Shown one piece after another: positions 28,715 through 38,239 of a DNA stretch of 64,000 nucleotides. Each line of letters begins with the position of its first letter. Within the stretch, counting starts at the first letter, position 1. Made by a program: the position numbers and the translations under genes. The notes beneath the pieces were generated by a model, which saw only the letters and a program-made list of their open reading frames with translations, was not told the origin of the DNA and did no database searches. Source of the DNA: Streptomyces sp. GESEQ-4 (lineage in GTDB: Bacteria > Actinomycetota > Actinomycetes > Streptomycetales > Streptomycetaceae); NCBI RefSeq assembly GCF_017948455.1, contig NZ_JAFFSU010000001.1, positions 558,001 to 622,000 on the forward strand. Reading direction: 5' to 3'.

Positions 28715-31700
28715 ATGACGGTCACTCGCAGATCGGTTTTGATCGCCTCTACGACCGCACCCGCCGCCGGGGTGCTCCTCACCACCCCGGTGGCACGGGC
28801 CGCCGAGGCGGTCGCGGGCGGATCCGGCCGCCGCACCGTCGCCCTGCGCGACGGCTGGCGTTTCGCGCTGGTCAACCCGGGCGGCATCACCGACCCGACC
28901 GGCGCCTACGCCGACGCCGCCGCGCCCGCATACGACGACTCGGACTGGCGCGAGGTCGCCGTCCCTCATGACTGGAGCATCGAGCAGACCCCGACCACCG
29001 AGCACGGCACCACCAGCGGCACCGGCTTCCTCCCCGGTGGCCTCGGCTGGTACCGCCTCGCCTTCACCCTGCCGCCCGCCTTCGCCGGCCGCCGGATCTC
29101 GGTGGAGTTCGACGGCGTCTACATGGACTCGTACATCTACTGCAACGGCAAGGAAGTCGGCCGCCACCCCTACGGCTACACCGGCTTCGCCCTCGACCTC
29201 ACGGACCTCCTGCACACCGACGGCACCACCGAGAACGTCCTCGCGGTCAAGGTGCAGAACCAACTCCCCAGCAGCCGCTGGTACTCGGGCAGCGGCATCT
29301 ACCGCGAGGCCCGGCTGGTGGTCACCGAGCCGGTGCACGTGGAGCGCTGGGGCACCTACGTCACCACGCCGGAGATCACCGAGGAGCGGGCCGTCGTGCG
29401 GGTGCGGACGTCCGTGATGAACGAGTCGGGCGATGTGCAGGAGGTCGAGGTGAGATCGCGGGTCGTCGACGCCGGCGGCCGTACGGTCGCCCGGACGTCC
29501 ACCACCGTCACCGTCGACGACCGGACGACGCAGACCCACGAACTCACCGTCGGCAGACCCAGGTTGTGGGACTTTACGGACCCCCACCGCTACCTCCTCC
29601 ACACCGAACTCCGTATCGACGGCAAGGCGGTCGACACCTACCGCACCCCCTTCGGTATCCGCACCTTCCGTATCGACCCGGACGACGGATTCCGGCTCAA
29701 CGGGGTCCCCGCCAAGCTCAAGGGCGTCGACCTGCACCACGACCTGGGCGCGCTCGGCGCGGCGGTCAGCGAGGACGCGGTGCGCAGACAGATGGTGATC
29801 ATGAAGTCGATGGGCGTCAACGCCCTGCGCACCTCGCACAACCCGCCCGCGCCGGAGGTCATCCAGGTCTGCGAGGAACTGGGCGTGGTGATGCTGGTGG
29901 AGAACTTCGACTGCTGGCGCACCGGCAAGAACCGCTACGACTACGGCCGGTTCTTCGACGAGTGGTGCGAGAAGGACACCACCGAAATGGTCCGCGCCGC
30001 CCGCAACTCGCCCGCCGTCATCATGTGGTCCATCGGCAACGAGGTCCCCGACTCCACGACCACCGCCGGACTCGCCATGGCGGACCGCATCATCGCCGCC
30101 ATCAAGGCCGCCGACGACACCCGCCCCCTCGTCATCGGCTCCGACAAATACCGCCGCCTCCCGGCGAAGGGTTCGGCCGCCGACCTGATGCTGGCCAAGC
30201 TCGACGGACTCGGCCTGAACTACAACACCGCCAAATCCGTCGACCAACTCCACGCCGCCTACCCCCACTTGTTCCTGTTCGAGTCGGAGTCCTCGTCCGA
30301 GACCTCCACCCGCGGCACCTACCAGGAGCCCGAGCGCCTCAACACCGGCGAGAACTACACCCCCGGCAAGCGGGCGACCTCCTCCTACGACAACAACCTC
30401 GCCTCCTGGACGATGAGCGGCGAGTACGGCCACAAGAAGGACCGGGACCGGAAGTGGTTCACGGGCCAGTTCCTGTGGTCGGGCATCGACTACATCGGGG
30501 AGCCCACGCCGTACGACGTCTTCCCGGTGAAGGCGTCCTTCTTCGGCGCGGTCGACACGGCGGGCTTCCCGAAGGACATGTACTACCTGTTCCAGAGCCA
30601 GTGGCTCAGCAAGCCCATGGTGCATCTGCTGCCCATGACCTGGAACCACGCACCGGGGGACGTCGTGGAGGTGTGGGCGTACGCCAACGTCGACACCGTC
30701 GAGCTGTTCCTCAACGGCACGTCCCAGGGCGTACGGCGCTTCGACACGAAGAAGACCGTCGACGGCCGCGCCTACCTGGAGACCACCGAGGCCACCGGCG
30801 ACGACAAGACCTTCACCGACGGCCCCTACCCCGGCAGTTACACCAGCCCGAACGGCAGCGCGGGCAAGCTCCACCTGACCTGGAAAGTGCCGTACACACC
30901 CGGCGAGTTGAAGGCGGTGGCGCGCAGCGACGGCAAGGTGGTCGCCACGGATGTGCTGCGCACGGCCGGAAAGCCGTATGCCGTACGGCTCACCCCGGAC
31001 CGCAAGTCCCTTGCCGCCGACGGCCGTTCGCTGGTCTTCCTCACCGCCGAGGTCGTCGACGCGCGCGGCGTGGTCGTGCCCGACGCCGAGCACCTGATCA
31101 CCTTCGACGTGACCGGCGGCTCCCTCGCCGGGCTCGACAACGGCAGGCAGGAGAGTGCCGAGCGCTATCAGGCCAGTACCCGGACCGCCTTCCACGGCAA
31201 GGGCCTCGCGATCGTCCGGTCGGGCGCGAAGGCGGGCACGCTGAAGGTGACGGCACGGGCGCAAGGTCTGCGCACGGGCACGGCGGCCGTACGCACCACT
31301 CCCGCCCGGTCGGCGGCGACCACCCCCGCGGCGCCATTCAAGCCCGACCACCCGGCACCCCCGAACTACCCCTACGCGGACGCCAGTTACTCCGGCCGCC
31401 CCGACACCCTGCCCGCCGCGATGCTCGACGGCGACCCGGCCACCGGCTGGTCCAACGCCTTCTTCAAGGCCGCCACGCCCCTGCTGCCCGCCTTCGACGG
31501 GGCCCGGGAGGAGGACTGGGTCTCCGTCGACTGGGGGCGGTCCCGGACCCTGGACCGGGTGGAGATCTGGTTCACCGTGGACTCGACGCACTCGCTGCCC
31601 GCGTCGGTCGAGGTCGCGGTGTGGGACGGCCGCCGGTACGAGCCGGTCGCCGGGGCGGCCGTCGACTGGGCCGGCGCCTCGGGCGAGCCGACTGTGATCA

Positions 31701-31810
31701 CTTTCGACGCCGTACAGGGCTCCCGGCTGCGGCTCACCATGACGAGTGGTCATCCGGGCGAGGCCCGAGGGGCGGTGCGCATCAGCAGGCTGGAGGCTCC
31801 GGCCGGCTGA
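28715..31810 (+). CDS. Secreted glycoside hydrolase family 2 enzyme (beta-galactosidase-like), Tat-exported
   Basis: A 1031-residue extracellular enzyme. The N-terminus has a Tat signal (TRRSVLIAST, cleavage near VARA). Domains in order are a GH2 jelly-roll (about 40-210), an Ig-like GH2 domain (about 215-320), the TIM barrel (about 325-620), DUF4982-type and invasin-like Ig domains (about 620-880), and a C-terminal F5/8-type carbohydrate module (about 895-1028). The acid/base is E443 in WSIGNEVPD and the nucleophile probably E525 in FESESSSETSTRG. The exact sugar (galactoside, glucuronide or mannoside) cannot be fixed. Followed by a strong terminator, so separate from the cellulase gene. Confidence 0.93.
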   Translation: MTVTRRSVLIASTTAPAAGVLLTTPVARAAEAVAGGSGRRTVALRDGWRFALVNPGGITDPTGAYADAAAPAYDDSDWREVAVPHDWSIEQTPTTEHGTTSGTGFLPGGLGWYRLAFTLPPAFAGRRISVEFDGVYMDSYIYCNGKEVGRHPYGYTGFALDLTDLLHTDGTTENVLAVKVQNQLPSSRWYSGSGIYREARLVVTEPVHVERWGTYVTTPEITEERAVVRVRTSVMNESGDVQEVEVRSRVVDAGGRTVARTSTTVTVDDRTTQTHELTVGRPRLWDFTDPHRYLLHTELRIDGKAVDTYRTPFGIRTFRIDPDDGFRLNGVPAKLKGVDLHHDLGALGAAVSEDAVRRQMVIMKSMGVNALRTSHNPPAPEVIQVCEELGVVMLVENFDCWRTGKNRYDYGRFFDEWCEKDTTEMVRAARNSPAVIMWSIGNEVPDSTTTAGLAMADRIIAAIKAADDTRPLVIGSDKYRRLPAKGSAADLMLAKLDGLGLNYNTAKSVDQLHAAYPHLFLFESESSSETSTRGTYQEPERLNTGENYTPGKRATSSYDNNLASWTMSGEYGHKKDRDRKWFTGQFLWSGIDYIGEPTPYDVFPVKASFFGAVDTAGFPKDMYYLFQSQWLSKPMVHLLPMTWNHAPGDVVEVWAYANVDTVELFLNGTSQGVRRFDTKKTVDGRAYLETTEATGDDKTFTDGPYPGSYTSPNGSAGKLHLTWKVPYTPGELKAVARSDGKVVATDVLRTAGKPYAVRLTPDRKSLAADGRSLVFLTAEVVDARGVVVPDAEHLITFDVTGGSLAGLDNGRQESAERYQASTRTAFHGKGLAIVRSGAKAGTLKVTARAQGLRTGTAAVRTTPARSAATTPAAPFKPDHPAPPNYPYADASYSGRPDTLPAAMLDGDPATGWSNAFFKAATPLLPAFDGAREEDWVSVDWGRSRTLDRVEIWFTVDSTHSLPASVEVAVWDGRRYEPVAGAAVDWAGASGEPTVITFDAVQGSRLRLTMTSGHPGEARGAVRISRLEAPAG

Positions 31811-31821
31811 TGTGCCCGCGT

Positions 31822-31861
31822 GGTCCGGACGGGAAGGCGTCCAGCCAGTCCCGTCCGGACC
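31822..31861 (+). terminator. Hairpin terminator after the GH2 gene
   Basis: GGTCCGGACGGGA (31822-31834) pairs perfectly with TCCCGTCCGGACC (31849-31861), a 13-bp stem with a 14-base loop, 11 bases after the stop codon. Confidence 0.8.
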
Positions 31862-31878
31862 GTTGACGTGCCGTCAAC
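31862..31878. promoter_or_regulatory. TTGAC-N5-GTCAA palindrome upstream of the cellulase gene
   Basis: GTTGACGTGCCGTCAAC is a perfect 7-3-7 dyad, directly after the GH2 terminator and 30 bp before the CebR box. It fits the same TTGAC-N5-GTCAA pattern as 21119-21133 and 44743-44757. Confidence 0.5.
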
Positions 31879-31908
31879 TCTCCTACAAGCATGGTGCGCG
31901 CCCGCATC

Positions 31909-31922
31909 TGGGAGCGCTCCCA
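31909..31922. promoter_or_regulatory. CebR operator (cellulose-response box)
   Basis: TGGGAGCGCTCCCA is the perfect 14-bp palindrome described as the binding site of the LacI-family repressor CebR, which releases DNA in the presence of cello-oligosaccharides in several Streptomyces. It lies 41 bp upstream of the GH9 cellulase start. The cebR gene itself is not in the window. Confidence 0.93.
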
Positions 31923-31963
31923 CGCCGGTAGCGTCACCCGTACCTCTCCCGAGGAGCCCAGAC

Positions 31964-34198
31964 GTGAAAAGACGCAGAACCGCCTTGTTGTCCCTGATGG
32001 CCCTGCTGGCGGCGGCGCTGACCGCGCTGCCGGCCGCCGCCGACGAGGTCGAGCAACTCAAGAACGGCACTTTCGACACCACCGTCGATCCCTGGTGGAC
32101 GACGACCAACGTCACCGCCGGTCTGTCCGGCGGACAGCTCTGCGCGGACGTCCCGGGAGGCACCGCCAACCGCTGGGACGCGGCCGTCGGCCAGAACGAC
32201 GTCACCCTGGTGAAGGGGGAGTCGTACCGGATCTCCTTCACCGCGAACGGCACGCCCGCGGGCCATGTGGTGCGTGCGATCGTGGGGCTGTCGGTGGCTC
32301 CGTACGACACCTGGTTCGAGGTGAGCCCGCAGCTGAGCGTGTCCGGTGACTCGTATGCCTACACGTTCACTTCGCCCGTCGACACCACCCAGGGCCAGGT
32401 CGGCTTCCAGCTCGGCGGCCAGGCGGACGACTGGCGGTTCTGCATGGACGACGTGTCGCTGCTGGGCGGGGTGGAGCCGGAGCCGTACGAGCCGGACACC
32501 GGGCCGCGCGTGCGGGTCAACCAGGTCGCCTATCTGCCGGCGGGACCCAAGAACGCCACGCTGGTCACCGACGCCACCGGCAAGCTGCCCTGGCAGGTGA
32601 AGAACGCCGCCGGGACGACGGTCGCCCACGGCTGGACCGTGCCGCGCGGCACCGACGTGTCGTCCGCGCAGAACGTCCACTCGATCGACTTCGGCGCCTA
32701 CCGCGGGCGCGGACAGGGCTTCACCCTGGTCGCCGACGGGGAGACGAGCCGCCCGTTCGACATCGACGCGCGCGCCTATGAGCAACTGCGCGTGGACGCG
32801 GTGAAGTACTACTACACGCAGCGCAGCGGCATCGCCATCCGCGACGACCTGCGGCCCGGCTACGGACGCCCCGCCGGCCATGTGAACGTCGCGCCCAACC
32901 AGGGCGACGCGAACGTCCCCTGCCAGCCCGGCGTCTGCGACTACACCCTCGACGTGACCGGCGGCTGGTACGACGCCGGCGACCACGGCAAGTACGTCGT
33001 CAACGGCGGCATCTCCACCTGGGAGGTGCTCAGCACCTACGAACGCTCCCTGCTGGCCCGCACCGGCCACCCGGCGAAGCTCGGCGACGGCTCGCTCGCC
33101 ATACCGGAGAGCGGCAACAAGGTGCCGGACATCCTCGACGAGGCCCGCTGGGAGCTGGAGTTCCTGCTGAAGATGCAGGTGCCGGACGGGCAGCCGCTCG
33201 CCGGCATGGCCCACCACAAGATGCACGACGAGCAGTGGACCGGCCTGCCCCTGCTGCCCAGCGACGATCCGCAGAAGCGCGAACTGCACCCGCCGACCAC
33301 CGAGGCGACGCTGAACCTGGCGGCGACGGCCGCGCAGGCGGCCCGGCTGTACCGGCCCTACGACCGCCAGTTCGCCACCGAGGCACTGGCAGCCGCCCGC
33401 AAGGCCTGGTCCGCGGCGCTCGCGCACCCCGCGGTCCACCCCGACCCCAACGACGGCACCGGAGGCGGCGCCTACCCCGACACCGACGCGACCGACGAGT
33501 TCTACTGGGCCGCCGCCCAGCTGTATCTCACCACCGGGCAGAAGGAGTTCGAGCGGTACATCCTGAACTCGCCGGTCCACACGGCCGACATCTTCGGGCC
33601 CCTCGGCTACGACTGGGCCAGGACGGCCGCCGCCGGACGACTGGACCTGGCGACCGTCCCGAGCAAGCTGCCCGGCCGGGACAAGGTGCGCCAGTCGGTG
33701 ATCAAGGGCGCCGACACCTACCTGGCCACCCTGAAGTCACACCCGTACGGCATGCCGTACGCCCCCGCGGACAACCTCTACGACTGGGGCTCCAACCACC
33801 AGATCCTGCACAACGCGGTCGTCATCGCCACCGCGTACGACCTCACCGGCGCCTCGAAGTACCGGGACGGCGCACTGCAGAGCATGGACTACATCCTCGG
33901 CCGCAACGCGCTGAACATCTCCTACGTCACCGGCTACGGCGACGTCGACGCCCGCAACCAGCACAGCCGTTGGTACGCCCGCCAGCTCGACCCGAATCTG
34001 CCGAACCCGCCGAAGGGCACGCTCGCCGGAGGCCCCAACTCGAGCATCCAGGACCCCTACGCACAGAGCAAACTCCAGGGCTGCGTCGGCCAGTTCTGCT
34101 ACATCGACGACATCCAGTCCTGGTCGACGAACGAGCACACCATCAACTGGAACTCCGCCCTGACCCGGATGGCGTCCTTCGTGGCGGATCAGGGCTGA
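31964..34198 (+). CDS. Secreted GH9 endoglucanase with CBM4 module
   Basis: A 744-residue cellulase. A Sec signal ([20 protein letters not shown], cleavage after PAAA) is followed by a CBM4-type binding module (about 32-170, beginning [16 protein letters not shown]), a CelD_N Ig-like domain (about 180-265) and the GH9 (alpha/alpha)6 barrel (about 275-742). Catalytic base Asp337/Asp340 are in [13 protein letters not shown] and the acid Glu724 is in [15 protein letters not shown] sits 7 bases before GTG 31964. Controlled by the CebR box. Its last 56 bp overlap, on the opposite strand, the end of the cytochrome b gene. Confidence 0.95.
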   Translation: MKRRRTALLSLMALLAAALTALPAAADEVEQLKNGTFDTTVDPWWTTTNVTAGLSGGQLCADVPGGTANRWDAAVGQNDVTLVKGESYRISFTANGTPAGHVVRAIVGLSVAPYDTWFEVSPQLSVSGDSYAYTFTSPVDTTQGQVGFQLGGQADDWRFCMDDVSLLGGVEPEPYEPDTGPRVRVNQVAYLPAGPKNATLVTDATGKLPWQVKNAAGTTVAHGWTVPRGTDVSSAQNVHSIDFGAYRGRGQGFTLVADGETSRPFDIDARAYEQLRVDAVKYYYTQRSGIAIRDDLRPGYGRPAGHVNVAPNQGDANVPCQPGVCDYTLDVTGGWYDAGDHGKYVVNGGISTWEVLSTYERSLLARTGHPAKLGDGSLAIPESGNKVPDILDEARWELEFLLKMQVPDGQPLAGMAHHKMHDEQWTGLPLLPSDDPQKRELHPPTTEATLNLAATAAQAARLYRPYDRQFATEALAAARKAWSAALAHPAVHPDPNDGTGGGAYPDTDATDEFYWAAAQLYLTTGQKEFERYILNSPVHTADIFGPLGYDWARTAAAGRLDLATVPSKLPGRDKVRQSVIKGADTYLATLKSHPYGMPYAPADNLYDWGSNHQILHNAVVIATAYDLTGASKYRDGALQSMDYILGRNALNISYVTGYGDVDARNQHSRWYARQLDPNLPNPPKGTLAGGPNSSIQDPYAQSKLQGCVGQFCYIDDIQSWSTNEHTINWNSALTRMASFVADQG

Positions 34199-35669
34199 GG
34201 CTCGCGCGTTCCACCTTCACCAGTTCCCCTGGCCGCTCATGGGCGGTCAGGGTGTGGAGCCGGGCCTGATCGAGCGGCTGGTGCACCTCGACGTACTCGC
34301 CGTGCGGCAGCCGCTTGATCACACCGGTCTCCCGGCCGTGCGCCACCAGCTCCCTGTCGCGGAGCTGGAGACCGAGACAGATACGCCGGGTGACGACGAA
34401 GACGACCACCGGGACCACGAACACGGCGATCCGCACCGCCCACGTCACCGTGTTGATCGACAGATGGAGCCGGGTCGCCACGATGTCGTTTCCGCCGCCC
34501 GCCAGCAGGATCAGATAGAGGCTGATCCAGGCCGCGCCGATGCCCGTACGCACCGGGCGGTTGCGCGGCCGGTCCAGGAGGTGGTGTTCCCGCTTGTCGC
34601 CGGTGATCCGGGCCTCCAGGAACGGATACACGCCGATGAAGAGCAGCAGGAGCGGGAAGACGACGACCGGGATCAGCACACCCATGACCAGCGTGTGACC
34701 CCACAGATTGATCTCCCAGCCCGGCATCACCCGGACCAGACCCTCGGCGAACCCGAGGTACCAGTCCGGCTGGGCGCCGGTGGAGACCTGATCGGCGCGG
34801 AAGGGGCCGTACTGCCAGACCGGGTTGATCGTCGCGATGGCCGCGATCAGCGTGAGGACGCCGAAGACCAGGAAGAAGAAGCCGCCCGCCTTCGCCATGT
34901 ACACCGGCATGAAGGGCGAGCCGACGACATTGCGCTCGGTGCGGCCGGGGCCCGCGAACTGCGTGTGCTTGTGGTAGAAGACCAGCAGGATGTGCGCCAC
35001 CACCAGCGCGGCCATGATGCCGGGGACCACCAGGATGTGCAGCGAGTAGAAGCGGGCCACGATGTCGTCGCCGGGGAACTCGCCGCCGAACAGGAACATC
35101 GTCAGATACGTCCCCACGATCGGCACCGACAGCAGCGCGCCCTCGACGAACCGCATCCCCGTCCCCGACAGCAGGTCGTCCGGCAGCGAGTAGCCCATCA
35201 GGCCCTCGAACAGGCCGAGGAAGAGTATGGACCAGCCGAACAGCCAGTTGATCTCACGCGGCTTGCGGAACGAACCCGTGAAGAAGTGCCGCATCATGTG
35301 CGTCAGCATCGCGGCCACGAAGATCAGCGCCGCCCAGTGGTGCAGCTGCCGGATCAGCAGCCCGCCGCGCACATCGAAGCTGATCTCCAGGGTGGAGGCG
35401 TACGCCTCGGACATCCGGACGCCGTTCAGTGGGACGTAACTGCCGTGGTACACCACCTCGTTCATCGACGGATGGAAGAAGAAGGTGAGCCACACGCCGG
35501 TGAGGATCAGCACGATGAAGCTGTACAGACAGACCTCGCCGAGCAGGAACGACCAGTGGTCGGGGAAGACCTTCCGCAGGTACTTCTTGCCGAGCGTGTG
35601 GGTGCCGAGGCGGCCGTCGAACCAGTCGGCGAGCCGCTCGCCCTTCCCGGGCCGCACGGTGGTGGTCAC
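34143..35669 (-). CDS. Orphan cytochrome b (QcrB-like) subunit
   Basis: A 508-residue integral membrane protein with about nine helices, homologous to QcrB of the actinobacterial cytochrome bcc complex. Heme-ligand histidines are visible in [22 protein letters not shown] and [10 protein letters not shown]...VVAHILL (given in pieces). The quinol-oxidation motif appears as PDWY. The GTG at 35669 follows AAGGAGGAGG and overlaps the sigma-factor stop (GTGA). No QcrA, QcrC or oxidase genes are adjacent, so it is a stand-alone paralogue. The charged C-terminus (about residues 400-508) is shorter than and different from housekeeping QcrB. Confidence 0.9.
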   Translation of the reverse strand: MTTTVRPGKGERLADWFDGRLGTHTLGKKYLRKVFPDHWSFLLGEVCLYSFIVLILTGVWLTFFFHPSMNEVVYHGSYVPLNGVRMSEAYASTLEISFDVRGGLLIRQLHHWAALIFVAAMLTHMMRHFFTGSFRKPREINWLFGWSILFLGLFEGLMGYSLPDDLLSGTGMRFVEGALLSVPIVGTYLTMFLFGGEFPGDDIVARFYSLHILVVPGIMAALVVAHILLVFYHKHTQFAGPGRTERNVVGSPFMPVYMAKAGGFFFLVFGVLTLIAAIATINPVWQYGPFRADQVSTGAQPDWYLGFAEGLVRVMPGWEINLWGHTLVMGVLIPVVVFPLLLLFIGVYPFLEARITGDKREHHLLDRPRNRPVRTGIGAAWISLYLILLAGGGNDIVATRLHLSINTVTWAVRIAVFVVPVVVFVVTRRICLGLQLRDRELVAHGRETGVIKRLPHGEYVEVHQPLDQARLHTLTAHERPGELVKVERASLSPDPPRRTPSGSGRSSS

Positions 35670-36595
35670 GCCTCCTCCTTGTGGACGTGCGTGAGCTTGT
35701 CGGGATTGCTGACGATGTAGACGCCGGACACCCGGTCGCCCTCGGGTGTGAGGTCCATGACCATTACCGCGTACGGCTCGTCGCCCTGGAACAGCACCAT
35801 CGCCTCGTCGCCGTTGACCCGGCGGTAGCGCAGTTCGAGGCTTTGTGCGGCACCCCGGGCGCCGAGCGAGCCGATGAGGCGGACCGCCTTGTCCCGGCCG
35901 CGCACCGGGCGCAGCGCCGTGCCCCTGCGCTTGCCGCCGCCGTCCGACCACACCGTCACGTCCGGGGCGAGGATCTCCATCAGCGCGGCGATGTCCCCGC
36001 CGAGGGCCGCCTGCACGAACCGCTCGGTCGCCTCCCGGCGCACCCGCGGATGCGCCTGGTACCGCGGCCGCCGCGCGTGCACATGCGCCCGCGCCCGATG
36101 CGCCAGCTGCCGTACGGCCGCCGGGGTGCGGTCGATCAGCTCCGCGATCTCGGTGTGGGCGTACCCGAACACCTCGCCCAGCACGAACACCGCGCGCTCC
36201 AGCGGTGTGAGCGACTCCAGCACCACCAGCATCGCCAGCGACACGGACTCGGTGCGCAGCGCGGGATCGTCGGCGCCGTCGTCGGCGACCAGCGGCTCCG
36301 GCAGCCAGGGACCGACGTAGGTCTCACGGGACCGGTTGATCGCGGCGCGCCGGGTCAGCGCGTGGTTGACGGCGATGCGGACCAGATACGCCCGGGGGTT
36401 GTCGATCCCGTCGAGGTCGCGGCCCCGGCCCCGGGCCGTCCAGGACAGCCAGGTCTCCTGGAGCACGTCCTCGGTGTCCGCGACACTGCCCAGGATGTTG
36501 TAGACGAGGCCGAACAACAGCTCACGGTGGTCGACGAAGACTCCGGTCGCCTCGCTGAGTCGCTCGTCGGTGTCGGGCACAGGGAACTCGGACAT
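35666..36595 (-). CDS. ECF41-type sigma factor with SnoaL-like C-terminal domain
   Basis: A 309-residue sigma factor. Region 2 (about 10-85) includes LVYNILGSVADTEDVLQETW and region 4 (about 125-175) includes TPLERAVFVLGEVFGYAHTE. The SnoaL-like regulatory domain (about 185-305) carries the ECF41 signatures WSDGGGK and the closing YIVSNPDKL. In this group the C-terminal domain replaces a separate anti-sigma factor. ECF41 genes usually sit beside a carboxymuconolactone-decarboxylase or oxidoreductase gene; here the partner is a cytochrome b, to which it is coupled by a GTGA overlap. GGAGG precedes the ATG. Confidence 0.92.
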   Translation of the reverse strand: MSEFPVPDTDERLSEATGVFVDHRELLFGLVYNILGSVADTEDVLQETWLSWTARGRGRDLDGIDNPRAYLVRIAVNHALTRRAAINRSRETYVGPWLPEPLVADDGADDPALRTESVSLAMLVVLESLTPLERAVFVLGEVFGYAHTEIAELIDRTPAAVRQLAHRARAHVHARRPRYQAHPRVRREATERFVQAALGGDIAALMEILAPDVTVWSDGGGKRRGTALRPVRGRDKAVRLIGSLGARGAAQSLELRYRRVNGDEAMVLFQGDEPYAVMVMDLTPEGDRVSGVYIVSNPDKLTHVHKEEA

Positions 36596-36705
36596 GAACA
36601 GGCCTCCGCGGTGGTGCGCTCACTACTGCGAGGGCCGCAGGGGGCCGGACTGTGACATCGACGGCCGAATTGTGACCTATGTCTCACCGCTCGCCCCTGC
36701 CGGAC

Positions 36706-37428
36706 TCAGGACGCGTCGTGGAAGACGAGCCCCAGCGAGTGCCGGTGGCCGGATCGCACCGGGCTCACTCCGTGCCGCATCGCCCCGGCCGACCAGCCGC
36801 GCCGGGTGCGCACGGGCCGGTCCCGGGTCGTGAAGACCAGGCCGTGGCCCTGCTCGAGCGCGGTGGCGGTGCCCCGCGACTGGGCCCTGGGCCGCTGCTC
36901 CACCATCAGGAACTCGCCGCCGGTGTAGTCGGTGCCGTACGCGTCGAGTCCGACGACCACCTGGAGCGGGAAGAGCATCTCCCCGAACACATCCCGGTGC
37001 AGCGCGTTCCAGTCGCCCTCCCCGTAGCGCAGCAGGATCTGCGCCGACCGGTCCTGCCCGGCCATGTGGCAGCGCTCCAGCCACTCGTCGAGCGCGTCCG
37101 GCCAGGGCGCAGGGCGGTCGAGCCGGGCTGCCCAGTCACGGGCGATCGGCAGCAGACGCGGATAGAGCGCGGCGCGCAGGGCGGCCACCGGGGCGGGCAG
37201 GTCATGGGTGAAGTAGCGGTACTCGCCGGAGCCGAAGCGGTGCCGTGCCATGTCGACGGTGGTCCGGAACAGCTCCGGCTTCTCGTACAGCGCCGCCAGG
37301 TCGCGGCACTCCGCCGGGGTCAGCAGCCGGCCCGTCCGCGCGCTGCCGTACGTGTCCAGTTCCTCGGCGAGGGCGGCCCAGTCCGTCCCGTCGACGCGGC
37401 GGCGGGCCCGGTCGGTGGTGAGCGTCAT
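36706..37428 (-). CDS. 2OG-Fe(II) oxygenase (Oxygenase-NA type)
   Basis: A 240-residue dioxygenase. Iron ligands are H and D in ALHRDVFGEM and a distal His in RHGVSPV, followed by the 2-oxoglutarate-binding Arg in RSGHRHSLG. The GGEFLMVEQRPRAQSR and GLVFTTRDRPV segments match the family named in databases as catalysing oxidative demethylation of damaged nucleic acid, a role inferred by fold rather than shown. ATG 37428 follows no strong ribosome site. Same strand as the ECF41 gene, 110 bp upstream of it, possibly independent. Confidence 0.87.
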   Translation of the reverse strand: MTLTTDRARRRVDGTDWAALAEELDTYGSARTGRLLTPAECRDLAALYEKPELFRTTVDMARHRFGSGEYRYFTHDLPAPVAALRAALYPRLLPIARDWAARLDRPAPWPDALDEWLERCHMAGQDRSAQILLRYGEGDWNALHRDVFGEMLFPLQVVVGLDAYGTDYTGGEFLMVEQRPRAQSRGTATALEQGHGLVFTTRDRPVRTRRGWSAGAMRHGVSPVRSGHRHSLGLVFHDAS

Positions 37429-37581
37429 GAGAGGGTCACCGTCCTGTGCGATTCGTTCGTCGTGCTCTCGCTTCCTCTGCCGAGTCTGCCGCCCCGCCCG
37501 CGTCGCGTCCGGCGGGAATCGGACATGGCGTTCCGACCTCGGGGTACCGCGCGATTGACGCTGTGACCTGGCGGTATTTAC

Positions 37582-37604
37582 GGGTAAGTACCCGCGCGGT
37601 ACCC
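37582..37604. promoter_or_regulatory. Probable autoregulatory operator of the toxin-antitoxin pair
   Basis: GGGTAAGTACCC (37582-37593, a 5-2-5 dyad) is followed after four bases by GGTACCC (37598-37604), giving repeated GGTA/TACC half-sites 8-31 bp before the antitoxin start. A ribbon-helix-helix antitoxin would be expected to bind such an array. Confidence 0.6.
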
Positions 37605-37612
37605 TCAAACGC

Positions 37613-37858
37613 ATGCCAGCCCTCAACGTGGAGTTCAGTGACCGCGAACTGGAGGACCTGCGGCAGATCGCCAAGGAGCGGGGTACGTCGATGAAGGCGC
37701 TCGTGCGTGAGGCCGCAGCCGCCGACATAGCCCGCCACCGTGCCCTGCAGGAGGGCGCGGAGGCCTTCCGCCGGTTCTTCGCGTCCCACGCCGACGAATT
37801 CGCGGCCGCCTTCCCCGACGACGAACCAGCCATCAAGAGCGAGGGGCGGGTCGCCTGA
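37613..37858 (+). CDS. CopG-like ribbon-helix-helix antitoxin
   Basis: An 81-residue acidic protein. It begins with a ribbon-helix-helix type segment (ALNVEFSDRELEDLRQIA, then RGTSMKALVREAAAADIARH), which would bind DNA. The second half (LQEGAEAFRRFFASHADEF) probably wraps the toxin. The Fic-fold protein gene follows after 3 bp, the arrangement of type II modules. It lies behind a half-site-repeat operator. Function inferred from gene pairing. Confidence 0.85.
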   Translation: MPALNVEFSDRELEDLRQIAKERGTSMKALVREAAAADIARHRALQEGAEAFRRFFASHADEFAAAFPDDEPAIKSEGRVA

Positions 37859-37861
37859 CCG

Positions 37862-38239
37862 ATGGCTCCCGTCGTCCATATCGACGTCCCGTGGCTGCTC
37901 CAGCGCCACGAAGAGGTCCTGCCCGACCAGCCGACCATCAACGACTTCTCGGCCCTGGTCGCCGCCGTCGCCCGCCATCGCGTCGACCCGCCGCGCCTCG
38001 GCGTGGACTCCGACCCGGCCTGGCGGGCCGCCGCCCTGCTGCACACCCTCGCCCTGCTCAAGCCGCTGCCGGCGGCCAACGCCCGCTTCGCCTGCGCCAC
38101 CGCCGTGGCCTACATGTTCGTCAGCGACGTCGGCATCGACCCCCCCTACGGCGCCCTCGTCGACCTCGCCCGCGACCTGATCTCCGGCAAGGCGGACATC
38201 TACGGCGCGGCCGACCGGCTGCGCTCGTGGCAGATCTGA
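37862..38239 (+). CDS. Fic/Doc-family toxin with degenerate active-site motif
   Basis: A 125-residue Doc-like protein, start ATG 37862. Doc-type toxins phosphorylate EF-Tu and Fic proteins AMPylate, both using the motif HxFx(D/E)GNxxR. The equivalent segment here reads KPLPAANARFA near residue 67, preceded by LLHTLALL. The motif His is replaced by Lys and the Asp-Gly by Ala-Ala; only Asn and Arg are kept. The rest (IDVPWLLQRHEEVLP and AYMFVSDVGIDPP) follows the family used as toxin partner in Streptomyces. It may be inactive, or use different chemistry. Confidence 0.82.
   Translation: MAPVVHIDVPWLLQRHEEVLPDQPTINDFSALVAAVARHRVDPPRLGVDSDPAWRAAALLHTLALLKPLPAANARFACATAVAYMFVSDVGIDPPYGALVDLARDLISGKADIYGAADRLRSWQI

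Noticed and set aside
28673..31753. A 1026-codon open frame opposite the GH2 gene
   Set aside because: It mirrors the GH2 gene, has low-complexity Arg/Val/Gly content and no domain; long antisense frames are normal in DNA this GC-rich.
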